Shown piece by piece: positions 1-10,874 of a stretch of 64,000 bases of DNA. The stretch is from Gordonia sp. SL306. GTDB lineage: Bacteria > Actinomycetota > Actinomycetes > Mycobacteriales > Mycobacteriaceae. Made by a program: the position numbers and the translations under genes. Below the pieces are notes generated by a model. The model ran no database searches. It saw only the letters and a list, made by a program, of their open reading frames with translations, and had not been told where the DNA came from. Location: assembly GCF_026625785.1 (NCBI RefSeq), contig NZ_CP113063.1, positions 1,922,001 to 1,986,000 on the forward strand. The letters are read 5' to 3'. The number at the start of each line of letters is the position of its first letter. The stretch's first letter is position 1.

Positions 1-1
1 C

Positions 2-1892
<1,891 letters not shown>

Positions 1893-1977
1893 AACGCCGA
1901 CGGTATCCCGAGACGATGAGGGCGACAACACAGCATCCCCGGAGCGAACGCCCAGGCCGATTGCATACCGTGGTGCC

Positions 1978-2997
1978 ATGCGCGTACTCGTCAGCGGCGG
2001 CGCCGGCTACATCGGCTCGCACACGGTCATCCGTCTCGTCGAGGCAGGCCACGATGTGGTCGTCGTCGACGACTTCAGCAATGCCAAGCCCACCGTCGTC
2101 GGCAGGCTGGAGGCCCTCACCGGCACATCGGTCCCGGTCCATTCCTTCGACCTCACCGACGTCGACAAGACCGAGCATCTGTTCGCCCACGAGACGATCG
2201 ACGCGGTCATCCACTTCGCCGGCTTCAAGGCGGTCGGCGAGTCGGTGGCCAAGCCGCTCGACTACTACCAGAACAACCTCGACAGCACGTTCTCACTGCT
2301 ACGCGCCATGCGACGACATGATGTGCGGACGCTGGTGTTCTCGTCGTCGGCCACCGTGTACGGCGCCGAGCCGCAACTCCCGATGACCGAGGACCTGCCG
2401 ACGTCGGCGACCAACCCGTACGGCTGGACCAAGGTGATGATCGAGCAGGTCCTCACCGACGTCGCCGCGAGCGACGACCGCTGGCGGATCGCCGCGCTGC
2501 GCTACTTCAACCCGGTCGGTGCACACGTCAGCGGCGACATCGGGGAGGACCCGAGCGGCATCCCCAACAATCTGATGCCGTTCGTCGCGCAGGTCGCTGT
2601 GGGACGCCGGGTGAAACTGTCGGTGTTCGGAGACGACTACGACACCCCCGACGGCACGGGCGTCCGCGACTACATCCACGTCGATGATCTCGCCGCCGGG
2701 CACGTCGCCGCACTGGATCGCATCAGCGCGGGCACCACGCCGATGTCGATCTGGAACCTCGGTACCGGGCAGGGTGTTTCGGTCCTCGAGGTGATCAAGG
2801 CCTTCGAACGCGCGAGCGGCAGGCCGATCCCGTACGAGATCGCACCCCGGCGCGCAGGCGACATCGCCGCGTCGTACGCCGATCCGACGAGGGCCAACGC
2901 CGAGCTGGGCTGGTACGCCACCAAGACCATCGACGACATGTGCGCCGACACCTGGCGCTGGCAGTCGAAGAACCCGAACGGTTACCCGGACGCCTGA
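1978..2997 (+). CDS. galE: UDP-glucose 4-epimerase
   Basis: Interconverts UDP-glucose and UDP-galactose with bound NAD, supplying UDP-galactose for cell-wall galactan. The ATG at 1978 opens MRVLVSGGAGYIGSH, the classic GxxGxxG N-terminus. Downstream are SSSATVYG with the catalytic serine and YGWTK with the Tyr-x3-Lys pair, then the GalE-type segment RYFNPVGAH. The 339-aa length is normal. A longer in-frame opening extends upstream but has no family match. The gene is convergent with the DUF6541 membrane protein, overlapping by 16 bp. As I recall, this pairing also occurs in mycobacteria (Rv3634c/Rv3635). Confidence 0.95.
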   Translation: MRVLVSGGAGYIGSHTVIRLVEAGHDVVVVDDFSNAKPTVVGRLEALTGTSVPVHSFDLTDVDKTEHLFAHETIDAVIHFAGFKAVGESVAKPLDYYQNNLDSTFSLLRAMRRHDVRTLVFSSSATVYGAEPQLPMTEDLPTSATNPYGWTKVMIEQVLTDVAASDDRWRIAALRYFNPVGAHVSGDIGEDPSGIPNNLMPFVAQVAVGRRVKLSVFGDDYDTPDGTGVRDYIHVDDLAAGHVAALDRISAGTTPMSIWNLGTGQGVSVLEVIKAFERASGRPIPYEIAPRRAGDIAASYADPTRANAELGWYATKTIDDMCADTWRWQSKNPNGYPDA

Positions 2998-5057
2998 CCG
3001 GCGCCCGCGAACACCGAGTCGTTCACGCGGTAGATCGTCACGTTGCCGCGGCGGAAGACCGGCGTCAGACCCGGCGCACCGTGCTCACGCAACGCCAAGA
3101 ACGGGTCGCCCTGCACACCGTGTTCGGGGTCGGGCACGCCGTTCTGGAACGGCCAGTAACTGGGCGGACTGTCGATCAGGTAATGCACGTTCATGTCCCG
3201 CACGATCTGGTCGACATGCGGGTCGGCACCGATCTGGGACACACCCCAGTACAGGTCACGCTGGCGCTGGGAGAAGTCGTTGGCGCGGTAGAACGGGAAC
3301 ATCGGCGTGACACCGGTGACCGGATAGATCCAGCCGGTGCCCTGGTCGAGGTTGTTCATGACCAGCGTGTCGCGGATTCCGGGTTGCCGTTCGAGCCAGT
3401 GATACGCCACGAGGTCGTCGGGCCCGACGTACTTGCCATCCCGCTGCTTCGACGCGATCTGCGCGTCCGATGGATATCGCCACACCCCGGCTCCGGCGAC
3501 GACCAGCAACAACACCGCCACCGCGGCCGGCGCCACCCAGCGGCCCGATCGCGGCCGCACCGACGTCGGTTCGGGCGCGACGCGCCGCGACACCAGCCCG
3601 GCCACCCCGAGCGCGATCGCACCCAATGCGATCCCGGCCGCGGCCGCCGAGAGCATCGCGACCACAAAGGTCAACCGGTGCGGCGAGTTGTAGAAGTAGC
3701 CGCCGATGGCGCCGAGCGGATAGGTCAGCGGGCCGAGGGCGACCACCGAGTTGGCGGTCACCAGAACGAAGACCAGCCAGGCGGCGAGTCCGGCCCAGCA
3801 CCGCATCCACACCAGCACGCCGAGTCCGATCAGTGTGAGGACGATCAGACCCCAGATCGGGTAGTGATCCTGCAGCGGGATGGTGCCGTTGAACGCCGCC
3901 TGCCCGAGCGCGTTGAACACGCTGACGTGTTCCTCGCGGAAGTCGAAGAAGGGCAGTTCGTTGGTGTCGGACACCTTGATCGTCCCGGCCACCACGGGAG
4001 CGATGCCCACCAACGTCACCAGGCCGGTCGACACCAAGGTCGTCAGGTCGGCCAACCGCCCGTACGCGGGTCGCCACAGTCCTTCACAGAGCCACCACAG
4101 CGCGACGAGGACGACGGTCAGGATGAGACCGGACGGATGGGTCGCGGTGACCCCGGCGAGAGCGAGGGCGGCCGGCAGCACCCGCCGACGGTCACGGACC
4201 GCACTGATGATCAGGATGGCGGCGACCGGCGCGATCGACACCCCGACCGCATTCGGCACCGAGGTCAACTGGATCTCGACGTAGGGCAGCGACGGGAACA
4301 GCGCCGAGACCGCGGCCGCGGTGCCGGCGAGCACCGCCGATCGGTTCGTGTCGAAGCGATGGCGGGCCAGCCAGTACGCGAGGGAAGCGACCCCGAACGG
4401 CACCGTGATGGCGAGCGCCGCAGGCGAATACGTGTTGTAGAGCTCGACCGGGTCGGCACCGGTCAGCGGGAAGAGCACGGCGCCGAGGGCATGCCAGGTG
4501 TTCGGGTAGTAGTTGAAGCCGTGGGTGTCGTAGTTCATCAGCTCGCCCATGCGCAGCGCCGACCCGACCCCGGTCTCGTGGATCCACCGCAGCGAACTCG
4601 CATGCCACAGGGAGTCCCACACCTGCGAGATGTTGCCCAGCCCGGCGAACGCGGTCTTGACGAGCGGACGGATACAGGTGATCGCGATGATCGCCCCGCC
4701 GATCACGGCACCGCCGATCAGCGGCAGCGTCGCGCGACGGGTCAGCGGCGGGTCGTCGTCGGACGACTCGGCCGGTGCCAGACCACGTAGTCGTCGGGTG
4801 CCGAGGAGCGCCGCGTACGCCCAGCCGACGAGCAGGGTGATCACCAGCGCCACCAGGGCCGTCACCGCGTTCCATTCGAACCCGATGGCCGAGTAGACGA
4901 CGGTGAAGAGGCTGACGATCGCGAAGGTGATCGGCGGACCTGCCGCGATCGCGACCGGCCACGGCAACGTCATCCGACGTCCGACCAGCGCCCCGGGCAC
5001 CACCAGCACAAGTGCTGTCACGACGGTGACCCACGCGCCCAGCAACATCGCCCGCAA
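2982..5057 (-). CDS. DUF6541-type multi-spanning membrane protein
   Basis: A 691-aa integral membrane protein with about a dozen hydrophobic segments. They start at the N-terminus (GAWVTVVTALVLVVPGALVG) and continue through the middle, with one near residue 510-530. A soluble, probably extracytoplasmic, C-terminal domain of about 150 residues follows. The architecture resembles DUF6541 and GT-C-type glycosyltransferases of mycolic actinobacteria. The position next to galE and rfbB suggests a role in envelope polysaccharide assembly, but no catalytic residues can be assigned by eye. The start could be residue 1 or residue 4 (MLLGAW). The gene overlaps the galE end by 16 bp. Confidence 0.78.
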   Translation of the reverse strand: MRAMLLGAWVTVVTALVLVVPGALVGRRMTLPWPVAIAAGPPITFAIVSLFTVVYSAIGFEWNAVTALVALVITLLVGWAYAALLGTRRLRGLAPAESSDDDPPLTRRATLPLIGGAVIGGAIIAITCIRPLVKTAFAGLGNISQVWDSLWHASSLRWIHETGVGSALRMGELMNYDTHGFNYYPNTWHALGAVLFPLTGADPVELYNTYSPAALAITVPFGVASLAYWLARHRFDTNRSAVLAGTAAAVSALFPSLPYVEIQLTSVPNAVGVSIAPVAAILIISAVRDRRRVLPAALALAGVTATHPSGLILTVVLVALWWLCEGLWRPAYGRLADLTTLVSTGLVTLVGIAPVVAGTIKVSDTNELPFFDFREEHVSVFNALGQAAFNGTIPLQDHYPIWGLIVLTLIGLGVLVWMRCWAGLAAWLVFVLVTANSVVALGPLTYPLGAIGGYFYNSPHRLTFVVAMLSAAAAGIALGAIALGVAGLVSRRVAPEPTSVRPRSGRWVAPAAVAVLLLVVAGAGVWRYPSDAQIASKQRDGKYVGPDDLVAYHWLERQPGIRDTLVMNNLDQGTGWIYPVTGVTPMFPFYRANDFSQRQRDLYWGVSQIGADPHVDQIVRDMNVHYLIDSPPSYWPFQNGVPDPEHGVQGDPFLALREHGAPGLTPVFRRGNVTIYRVNDSVFAGAGQASG

Positions 5058-5120
5058 CCTCCCGTGCCCGAAGAACCACGATGAGGTTACCGGTCGGTGT
5101 ATGAAGTGGGTTCCGGCGGA

Positions 5121-6368
5121 TCAGCTCGTCGCGACGTCACGTGCCCGATCGGCGCGGTGCGCGAGAGCGACGATCACCAGGCAGGCCACCGCCGCCACCA
5201 TCCCGACGCCGAACATCATCGGGTAGGTGACCGACCCGAAGGTCTGCGATGTCCACGCGAGCACGGCCGGCACGGCGAAGCCGAGATAGGTGACGCCGTA
5301 GAACACCGCCGTGAGTCCGGCGAGGTTGTCGGGACCGGCGATCCGCTGGACCTCCAGGAGTCCGGAGATCATCGCCATGCCGTACCCGCAACCCAGCACT
5401 GCGGCGGCCAGGAGCGAGAGCCAGATCGTCAGCATCGCCGCGGCGGCCGCGGCCAGTGCCATGCCGACGGCGAGCACGATCAGGGCGAGAACCACGCCGC
5501 GCACCCCGTGCGGGTCGTCGATGCGGCGGCCCACGGACTGGATACCGAAACCGGCCGCGAGTCCCAGCACGCAACACAGCGCTGCGAAGGCGATCGGCGC
5601 ACCGGAGGTGTGCGCGGTCATCAGCGCCGGGATCACCGCATACGCCGACGCGCACGCGCCGAACACCCAGGGCGCGACGGGCAGCACCACGAACAGGAAT
5701 CGGCGGTTGGCGATCCCGAGGATCTTCAGGTCGTCGAGCAGTCGGCCCGGGTGTTCCTGGCGGGGGCGGGTCTCCGGACTGCCCGACAACCACAGCAGGG
5801 CCGCGACGGCGACCGCGATGTTGACCGCGTACGGCGTGACCGTCGGCCACGGCCCCCACTGGGCCAGCACACCCGCGAGCCCAGCGCCCACACCGAATCC
5901 CGCCGTGAGACTCATGGCCGCCCGGCGTGCGCCTGCCGGCGCACCCGATCCGTCGCGGGCACTGATCTCGGCGATCCAACTGCCGCCGACCGCCATCGAC
6001 AGGCCGAGCGCCACGCCGCTGGCCACCCGCCCGACACTCAGCAGCGCGAACGAGTGCGGTCCGAGTGCCAGCAACACCGAGCCCAGCGCGGCAAAGATCG
6101 GCGCAGGCAACATCAGCGGCCGACGACCGAGCCGGTCCGAGAGCGGGCCACCGATCACCAGGGCCGGCACGATCCCGAGCACGTAGGTGAACAGCAGGCT
6201 GTCCACCGCGACGTCGGACAGGCCCCCGTTCTGCCGGTACATCACCAGCAGCGGCGTGAACTCGTTGCCGCCCCACGCCGCGGCGAACACTGCCGCGGAG
6301 ACTGCCATCCAGCGACCGCTTCTGATCGCCGTCGCGGTGGTCTGGCGGTCGATGGCATCGACACTCAT
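5121..6368 (-). CDS. MFS transporter
   Basis: A 415-aa major facilitator with about 12 hydrophobic helices. The loop 2-3 signature is visible (GGPLSDRLGRRPLM, with the D-R-x-G-R-R/K pattern), and a basic central loop follows helix six (ETRPRQEHPGRLLDDLKILG). The substrate cannot be read from sequence. The ATG overlaps the TGA of the upstream GntR gene as ATGA, so the two are translationally coupled and the regulator probably controls this pump. The last residues (HRADRARDVATS) are a short polar tail. Confidence 0.88.
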   Translation of the reverse strand: MSVDAIDRQTTATAIRSGRWMAVSAAVFAAAWGGNEFTPLLVMYRQNGGLSDVAVDSLLFTYVLGIVPALVIGGPLSDRLGRRPLMLPAPIFAALGSVLLALGPHSFALLSVGRVASGVALGLSMAVGGSWIAEISARDGSGAPAGARRAAMSLTAGFGVGAGLAGVLAQWGPWPTVTPYAVNIAVAVAALLWLSGSPETRPRQEHPGRLLDDLKILGIANRRFLFVVLPVAPWVFGACASAYAVIPALMTAHTSGAPIAFAALCCVLGLAAGFGIQSVGRRIDDPHGVRGVVLALIVLAVGMALAAAAAAMLTIWLSLLAAAVLGCGYGMAMISGLLEVQRIAGPDNLAGLTAVFYGVTYLGFAVPAVLAWTSQTFGSVTYPMMFGVGMVAAVACLVIVALAHRADRARDVATS

Positions 6369-7018
6369 GAGCGTTCCCCCGGCCTGATGTCGTGGACGGC
6401 CGCGAGATGCGCGGCCAGGGCGGTCGCAAAGGCCTCGGCGTCACCCGCTTCGATGGCGGCCAGCAGTTCGCCGTGGTCGGACAGGATCCGGGCGGCGACG
6501 CCCGTGTCCCGGTGCACGCTCGCGGTGGTCATCCGGCGGTGCCGTTCACCGAGGCCCACGAAGAAGTCGGCGAGCAACGGATTGTCGCCCGCGGTCACGA
6601 TGAGCTGGTGGAACTCGGCGTCGAGCCGGGAGAACTCGGCGATGTCGGCCGGGTCCGCCGCGCGGTGGGCGACGAGATTCTCCGCGAGCCGTGCCGTGAG
6701 CGAACCGCGAACGGAGTGATCTCCGACGACCGACCGCACAGCGTGTCCCTCGAGCAGGGTTCGCGCCTCCACCACGTCGCGCGCTTCACGCTCCCCGATG
6801 GGCACCACGAGCGCGCCGCGCTTGGGGTAGAGACGCATCCATCCCTCGGCCTCCAGACGCAGGAACGCCTCGCGGACCGGAGTGCGGCTCACCGCACAGC
6901 GAGAGGCCACATCGCCCTCGCTGATGAGCTCACCGCCGACGATCTCGTTTGTGAGAATTTGACCCTTGACCTCGCGATATACGCGCTCAGCAGCCGATTC
7001 AGGGGTGGCACTCAACAT
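6365..7018 (-). CDS. GntR/FadR-subfamily transcription regulator
   Basis: A 217-aa DNA-binding regulator. The N-terminal winged helix-turn-helix is clear (ISEGDVASRCAVSRTPVREA, then FLRLEAEGWM). The C-terminal all-helical FCD ligand domain has the usual metal-binding Asp and His (DAEFHQLIV and later histidines). The frame opens much further upstream to 7222, but only from the ATG at 7018 (MLSATPESAAERVY) does it match the family. A 17-bp near-palindrome starts one base upstream of that ATG, which suggests autorepression. The gene is first in an operon with the MFS transporter (ATGA overlap) and divergent from malic enzyme. Confidence 0.88.
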   Translation of the reverse strand: MLSATPESAAERVYREVKGQILTNEIVGGELISEGDVASRCAVSRTPVREAFLRLEAEGWMRLYPKRGALVVPIGEREARDVVEARTLLEGHAVRSVVGDHSVRGSLTARLAENLVAHRAADPADIAEFSRLDAEFHQLIVTAGDNPLLADFFVGLGERHRRMTTASVHRDTGVAARILSDHGELLAAIEAGDAEAFATALAAHLAAVHDIRPGERS

Positions 7019-7035
7019 AGACACAAGTTGTATCT
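7019..7035. promoter_or_regulatory. Putative operator for the adjacent GntR regulator
   Basis: AGACACAAGTTGTATCT is palindromic around the central G, with one mismatched pair; the core ACAAGTTGT is perfect. It abuts the gntR start codon in the gntR/malic-enzyme intergenic region. FadR-subfamily regulators often bind short AT-containing dyads at their own promoters. Binding is inferred from position and symmetry. Confidence 0.55.
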
Positions 7036-7266
7036 TACCGGCCCGAGCGATCATTCGGGGGGCACCTTGATCCGGTCGTCGAGACGGTGGGACACTGAGC
7101 GGGTTCCGCGCCCAGGTTGTTGCGTTATCCGGACGCGGCGGTCGCGGCATCTGATGGTCACACCGGCCAGATGCAGTCGAGACCGACGAGGATATTCGGG
7201 CGCCCCGCCGATGTGGCGCCACCGTCTACCCGCCTCATCGATGACGCGGGTTACGCAGGAGGAACA

Positions 7267-8496
7267 GTGGCCAGCACGGCAGACAACGTCCCGACCGACC
7301 GGCAGACCGGAGCGCCGTTCAACGAGCCGTCGATCGACGATGTGCCCATCACCGACGAAGAGATCTTCATGGCTCACGTCGGGGGCAAACTCTCGGTGGA
7401 GTTGCGGTCCCCGATCGACACCCAGCGGGATCTGTCGATCGCCTACACGCCCGGCGTGGCGCAGGTGTCACGGGCCATCGACAACGAGGCCCACCTGGTG
7501 AACAAATACACCTGGACCGACCGGCTCGTCGCGGTGGTCAGCGACGGCACCGCAGTACTCGGGCTCGGCGACATCGGCCCGCGCGCCTCGCTGCCGGTGA
7601 TGGAGGGCAAATCCGCCCTCTTCCGCACCTTCGCGGGCCTGAACTCGATCCCGATCGTGCTGGACACCAAGGACCCCGACGAGATCGTCGAGACCCTGAT
7701 CCGTCTGCGGCCGAGCTTCGGCGCGGTCAACCTCGAGGACATCTCCGCGCCGCGCTGCTTCGAGATCGAACGGCGCGTCATCGAGGCCCTCGATTGCCCG
7801 GTCATGCACGACGACCAGCACGGCACCGCGATCGTGGTACTCGCCGCCCTCAAGGGTGCGATGGCCCAGCAGAACCGCGATCTCCGCGACCTCAAGGTGG
7901 TCATCTCCGGCGCCGGCGCCGCGGGCGTGGCCTGCGCGAACATCCTCGACCACGCGGGCGTCACCGACGTCGTGGTGCTGGATTCCAAGGGCATTGTCAG
8001 CTTCCACCGCGACGACCTGAACGAGATCAAGCAGGAACTCGCCGAGCGCACCAACCCGCGCAGCCTCGGCGGTGGCCCCGCGGAGGCATTGGCGGGTGCC
8101 GACGTCTTCCTCGGCGTCTCGGCGGGCAAGATCGATGAATCCCTGATCGCCTCGATGGCCGAGAACGCGATCGTGTTCGCGCTCTCGAACCCGGACCCGG
8201 AGATCCATCCCGCCGTGGCCGCGAAGCATGCCGCGATCGTCGCGACCGGTCGCAGCGACTTCCCGAATCAGATCAACAACGTGCTCGCCTTCCCGGGCGT
8301 GTTCGCGGGTGCGCTCGACGCCGGCGCACGACGTATCACCGAACGCATGAAACTTGCTGCGGCAGAAGCGATCTTCTCGGTCGCCGCGGACGACATCCGC
8401 CCCGACCGGATCGTCCCGAGCCCGCTCGATCAGCGGGTCGCACCGGCCGTCGCGGCGGCAGTCGCCGAGGCCGCGAAGGCCGAAGGTGTCGCCTGA
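7267..8496 (+). CDS. NAD(P)-dependent malic enzyme
   Basis: Oxidative decarboxylation of malate to pyruvate, linking the TCA cycle to gluconeogenesis and NAD(P)H supply. The short bacterial form is visible: catalytic region SIAYTPGVAQV, then VVSDGTAVLGLGDIGP, the metal-binding NLEDISAPRCFEIE, HDDQHGTA, and the dinucleotide fold ISGAGAAGVACANI, ending in SNPDPEI and FPNQINNVLAFPG. A strong ribosome site (GCAGGAGG at about 7255-7262) places the start at the GTG at 7267 (409 aa), not at the upstream open ATG. A long hairpin follows the stop. No phosphotransacetylase extension is present. Confidence 0.93.
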   Translation: MASTADNVPTDRQTGAPFNEPSIDDVPITDEEIFMAHVGGKLSVELRSPIDTQRDLSIAYTPGVAQVSRAIDNEAHLVNKYTWTDRLVAVVSDGTAVLGLGDIGPRASLPVMEGKSALFRTFAGLNSIPIVLDTKDPDEIVETLIRLRPSFGAVNLEDISAPRCFEIERRVIEALDCPVMHDDQHGTAIVVLAALKGAMAQQNRDLRDLKVVISGAGAAGVACANILDHAGVTDVVVLDSKGIVSFHRDDLNEIKQELAERTNPRSLGGGPAEALAGADVFLGVSAGKIDESLIASMAENAIVFALSNPDPEIHPAVAAKHAAIVATGRSDFPNQINNVLAFPGVFAGALDAGARRITERMKLAAAEAIFSVAADDIRPDRIVPSPLDQRVAPAVAAAVAEAAKAEGVA

Positions 8497-8507
8497 GCCG
8501 ACCTTTT

Positions 8508-8546
8508 CGTAGCAGTAATACGCGGTGAGCGCATATTACTGCTACG
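8508..8546. terminator. Bidirectional hairpin between convergent genes
   Basis: Arms CGTAGCAGTAATA and TATTACTGCTACG pair perfectly over 13 bp, then after one mismatch three more pairs (GCG/CGC) close a 5-nt loop. A TTTT run precedes it on the plus strand, giving an A/U-rich flank. It sits between the 3' ends of malic enzyme and the PCD-VOC gene, so it probably terminates both. Confidence 0.7.
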
Positions 8547-8555
8547 GAATCAGCG

Positions 8556-9224
8556 TCAGTCGCGGTTCTGCCAGGTGCACAGGCAGATCTCGTTGCCCTC
8601 CGGATCGGCGAGCACCCACCACTCGGGGGCGAACTCATCGGTGACGAGCGACCCGCCCGCGTCGACGGCGGCCGCCATGCGGTCCTCGACGACGTCGTGC
8701 GGGACCCAGAGGTCGACGTGGACGCGATTGCGTTGCGGTCGCGGCCCGTCCATCTGCTGGAACCAGACTCCCGGCAGGATGCCCGCCGGGTCGGCGAGGT
8801 CGACCGACGTCTCCTCGGGTTCGTCCCGGTATCCGAGGACCGCCTTCCAGAACGGCCTGATCGTGGCGATGTCGAGTGCGTCGATGCCCAGTTCGAAGCG
8901 GGCGGGCGGCGCAGGCAGCGACTCGAGGTCGAGGTCGGCGGCGATCGCGGAGATCGTGTTCGCCAATGCGACGTCTGCCTCGGTGAGCGCGTTCGCACTA
9001 TGCGTCGTCAAGGCGAGATGAACTGAGCCATAACGCAACTCGATGTCTGGATGATGCTGCACCGCCTCGGCGGCGTCGATGATCTTGGCGACGAACTCAC
9101 CGCCCTTGACCATGCCGCCGGTCTTGTATGCGGCGTAGAGGGTGTCGGCGAGCACCCGCCACGGGTCGGAGATCGCCTCGGTTGCGGCCGCGGCACTGAC
9201 TGGGGTTCCACTGGATCCGGTCAT
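8556..9224 (-). CDS. Pterin-4a-carbinolamine dehydratase / VOC domain fusion protein
   Basis: A 222-aa two-domain protein. Residues of about 20-100 carry a carbinolamine-dehydratase-like module with the diagnostic AAEAVQHHPDIELRYGSV and a following LTTH, matching the catalytic HHPD region of PCD enzymes. Residues of about 110-222 form a glyoxalase-like VOC domain (FELGIDALDIATIRPFWKAV, HVDLWVPHD, ADPEGNEICLC). I chose the ATG at 9224 (MTGSSGTP) because the upstream extension is Gly/Pro/Arg-rich and lacks a homologous look. The PCD part recycles pterin cofactors in known enzymes; the VOC substrate is unknown. Such fusions are, as I recall, common in actinobacteria. Confidence 0.82.
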   Translation of the reverse strand: MTGSSGTPVSAAAATEAISDPWRVLADTLYAAYKTGGMVKGGEFVAKIIDAAEAVQHHPDIELRYGSVHLALTTHSANALTEADVALANTISAIAADLDLESLPAPPARFELGIDALDIATIRPFWKAVLGYRDEPEETSVDLADPAGILPGVWFQQMDGPRPQRNRVHVDLWVPHDVVEDRMAAAVDAGGSLVTDEFAPEWWVLADPEGNEICLCTWQNRD

Positions 9225-9265
9225 GTCTCCGACACTACGACCGGTTCGCGCTCCTGGGTACCCTG

Positions 9266-9868
9266 GTGGCTGTGCTCCTTCCCGCCGCAACGGCGCACGG
9301 CGTGGCAGACGGCTCCATCGACCTGGCCTTTCGTCGATGGAAAGTCCCGCGTGTCACGGTCGGGTCAACGTTTGTCAGCTCGGCAGGCGTCGTCGAGATC
9401 GTGTCGGTGGCGCAGATCCGCGCGGACGACATCTCCGACGACGACGCCCGGCGCGCCGGCTTCGATTCGCCTGCGAAGGCCATCGCGAAACTGCGAGCGA
9501 ATGACGATCCGATCTTCCGCGTCGGTCTGCGATGGGCGGGGCCCGATCCGCGCATCGCGTTACGCGAGGACGACGCCCTGTCCGACGACGACATCGACGA
9601 TCTGCTGACCCGACTGGCCCGGCTCGACGCGCGGTCGTCGTATGGGCCGTGGACACGCGCGACCCTGGACGTCATCGCACGCCGGCCCGCCGTCGTCTCG
9701 ACCGAATTGGCTGCCGAATTGGGCAGGGAGCGGCCTGATTTCAAGCTCGACGTGCGAAAGCTGAAGAAGCTCGGCCTGACCCACAGCCTCGACGTCGGAT
9801 ACGAGTTGTCGCCGCGGGGTCGGGCGCTGCTGGACCGCCTCGACACAAAACACGTGCGCGGGCGCTAG
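9266..9868 (+). CDS. Conserved hypothetical protein, ASCH-like N-terminus
   Basis: A 200-aa soluble protein. The first half (WKVPRVTVGSTFVSSAGVVEIVSVAQI, here split as a small beta-barrel around residues 20-60) resembles ASCH/PUA-like RNA-binding folds. The second half, residues of about 110-195, is helical and looks like a winged-helix segment (STELAAELGRERPDFKLDVR then KLKKLGLTHSLDVGYELS). The proposed start is GTG at 9266; a second GTG lies two codons later. It diverges from the PCD-VOC gene with only about 40 bp between. Function is not known; a nucleic-acid-binding role is an inference from fold resemblance. Confidence 0.68.
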   Translation: MAVLLPAATAHGVADGSIDLAFRRWKVPRVTVGSTFVSSAGVVEIVSVAQIRADDISDDDARRAGFDSPAKAIAKLRANDDPIFRVGLRWAGPDPRIALREDDALSDDDIDDLLTRLARLDARSSYGPWTRATLDVIARRPAVVSTELAAELGRERPDFKLDVRKLKKLGLTHSLDVGYELSPRGRALLDRLDTKHVRGR

Positions 9869-9886
9869 TCGGCGCATAATCGACAC

Positions 9887-10342
9887 ATGCCCAGCCCGCC
9901 TCCGGCTCGCCATCTGCTGCGGGCCAAGGACCTCGTCGACGCCCGCTTCGCCGAGCCGCTGACCGTCAACGAGATGGCCTCGGCGGCCGGTCTGTCGCGG
10001 GCACACTTCACACGTGCCTTCGCCGCGACGTTCGGAGAATCTCCGCACGCGTACCTCCAGACCCGTCGGCTCGAGCGCGCGGCCGCCATGCTGCGCAACA
10101 CCGACCGTTCGGTGGCCGACATCTGCATGTCGGTCGGGTTGTCGAGCGTCGGATCCTTCACGACCAGCTTCACGAAGGCCTTCGGCAAAACGCCCACCGC
10201 CTATCGGTCATCGTTCCCGCCCGCGAAGGCCTATGTCCCGGTGCCCACCTGTGTGATGCGCATCTACGGCCGACCGGCACCGACGACGCGCAGACCGAAG
10301 ACAGCACACGGGAAGAAGACCCCGGACGTCGCCGGCTCATAA
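9887..10342 (+). CDS. AraC-family regulator, DNA-binding domain only
   Basis: A 151-aa protein made almost entirely of the AraC double helix-turn-helix domain: LTVNEMASAAGLSRAHFTRA is the first HTH and VADICMSVGLSSVGSFTTSF the second, ending with the FGKTPTAYR signature. There is no sensory domain, only a Pro/Lys-rich tail of about 35 residues after the AraC domain. It lies 50-60 bp upstream of a VOC-domain gene on the same strand. This AraC-VOC pairing is frequent in actinobacteria and suggests the regulator controls the VOC gene. Confidence 0.87.
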   Translation: MPSPPPARHLLRAKDLVDARFAEPLTVNEMASAAGLSRAHFTRAFAATFGESPHAYLQTRRLERAAAMLRNTDRSVADICMSVGLSSVGSFTTSFTKAFGKTPTAYRSSFPPAKAYVPVPTCVMRIYGRPAPTTRRPKTAHGKKTPDVAGS

Positions 10343-10402
10343 CGTGAGGATCACCCAACACCACCAGATCCACGAGAACCCCGACAAGGAACGGTGATCA
10401 TC

Positions 10403-10834
10403 ATGATTCGTGTTGCCAGCGCCCAACTTTGGGTGCACGACCAAGATCAGGCGCTCGATTTCTGGACACGCAGAGTGGGCATGGAGATCCGACAGGACGT
10501 CAGCTTCGAGGAAATGGGCGACTTTCGATGGCTCACCGTCGGACCGCCCGGGCAGGACGACGTCTCCATCGTGCTGATGGCCATCCCCGGTCCGCCGATG
10601 ATCGACGCGGGTACGCGGGAGGAGATCGCCGCGCTCACCGCCAAGGGATTCGCCGGCACCGTCTTCCTCACCACCGAGGACTGCCAGGCCTCGTACGAGG
10701 AACTCGCTGCGCGGGGCGTCGAGTTCACCGAGACGCCGGAACAGCGGCCATATGGGATCGACGCGGGTTTCCGTGATCCGTCGGGCAACAGTGTCCGGCT
10801 CACCCAACTCGCACCGGATCTGGCCACCGCCTGA
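10403..10834 (+). CDS. VOC (glyoxalase/bleomycin-resistance) family protein
   Basis: A 143-aa single VOC protein with paired beta-alpha-beta modules: RVASAQLWVHDQDQALDFWT at the N-terminus and GIDAGFRDPSGNSVRLTQ at the C-terminus, the latter with the FRDPxGN motif of extradiol/glyoxalase folds. The substrate is unknown. I take the ATG at 10403. A GTG three codons earlier (10394) is also possible; the AAGGA at 10386-10390 is 12 nt from the ATG and 3 nt from the GTG, so it does not decide. It follows the AraC gene and is probably co-transcribed with it. Confidence 0.85.
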   Translation: MIRVASAQLWVHDQDQALDFWTRRVGMEIRQDVSFEEMGDFRWLTVGPPGQDDVSIVLMAIPGPPMIDAGTREEIAALTAKGFAGTVFLTTEDCQASYEELAARGVEFTETPEQRPYGIDAGFRDPSGNSVRLTQLAPDLATA

Positions 10835-10874
10835 TCTGCCGCACCGATGAGGGCCGCCGGGGCAGAATGACCAC

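Noticed and set aside
2940..4790. 616-aa plus-strand frame across the DUF6541 gene
   Set aside because: Composition is Arg/Gly/Asp/His-rich without domains, typical of the antisense of a high-GC gene; the minus-strand frame has clear membrane helices.
5097..6719. 540-aa plus-strand frame over the MFS gene
   Set aside because: Antisense shadow; the minus frame has the MFS signature and a coupled start.
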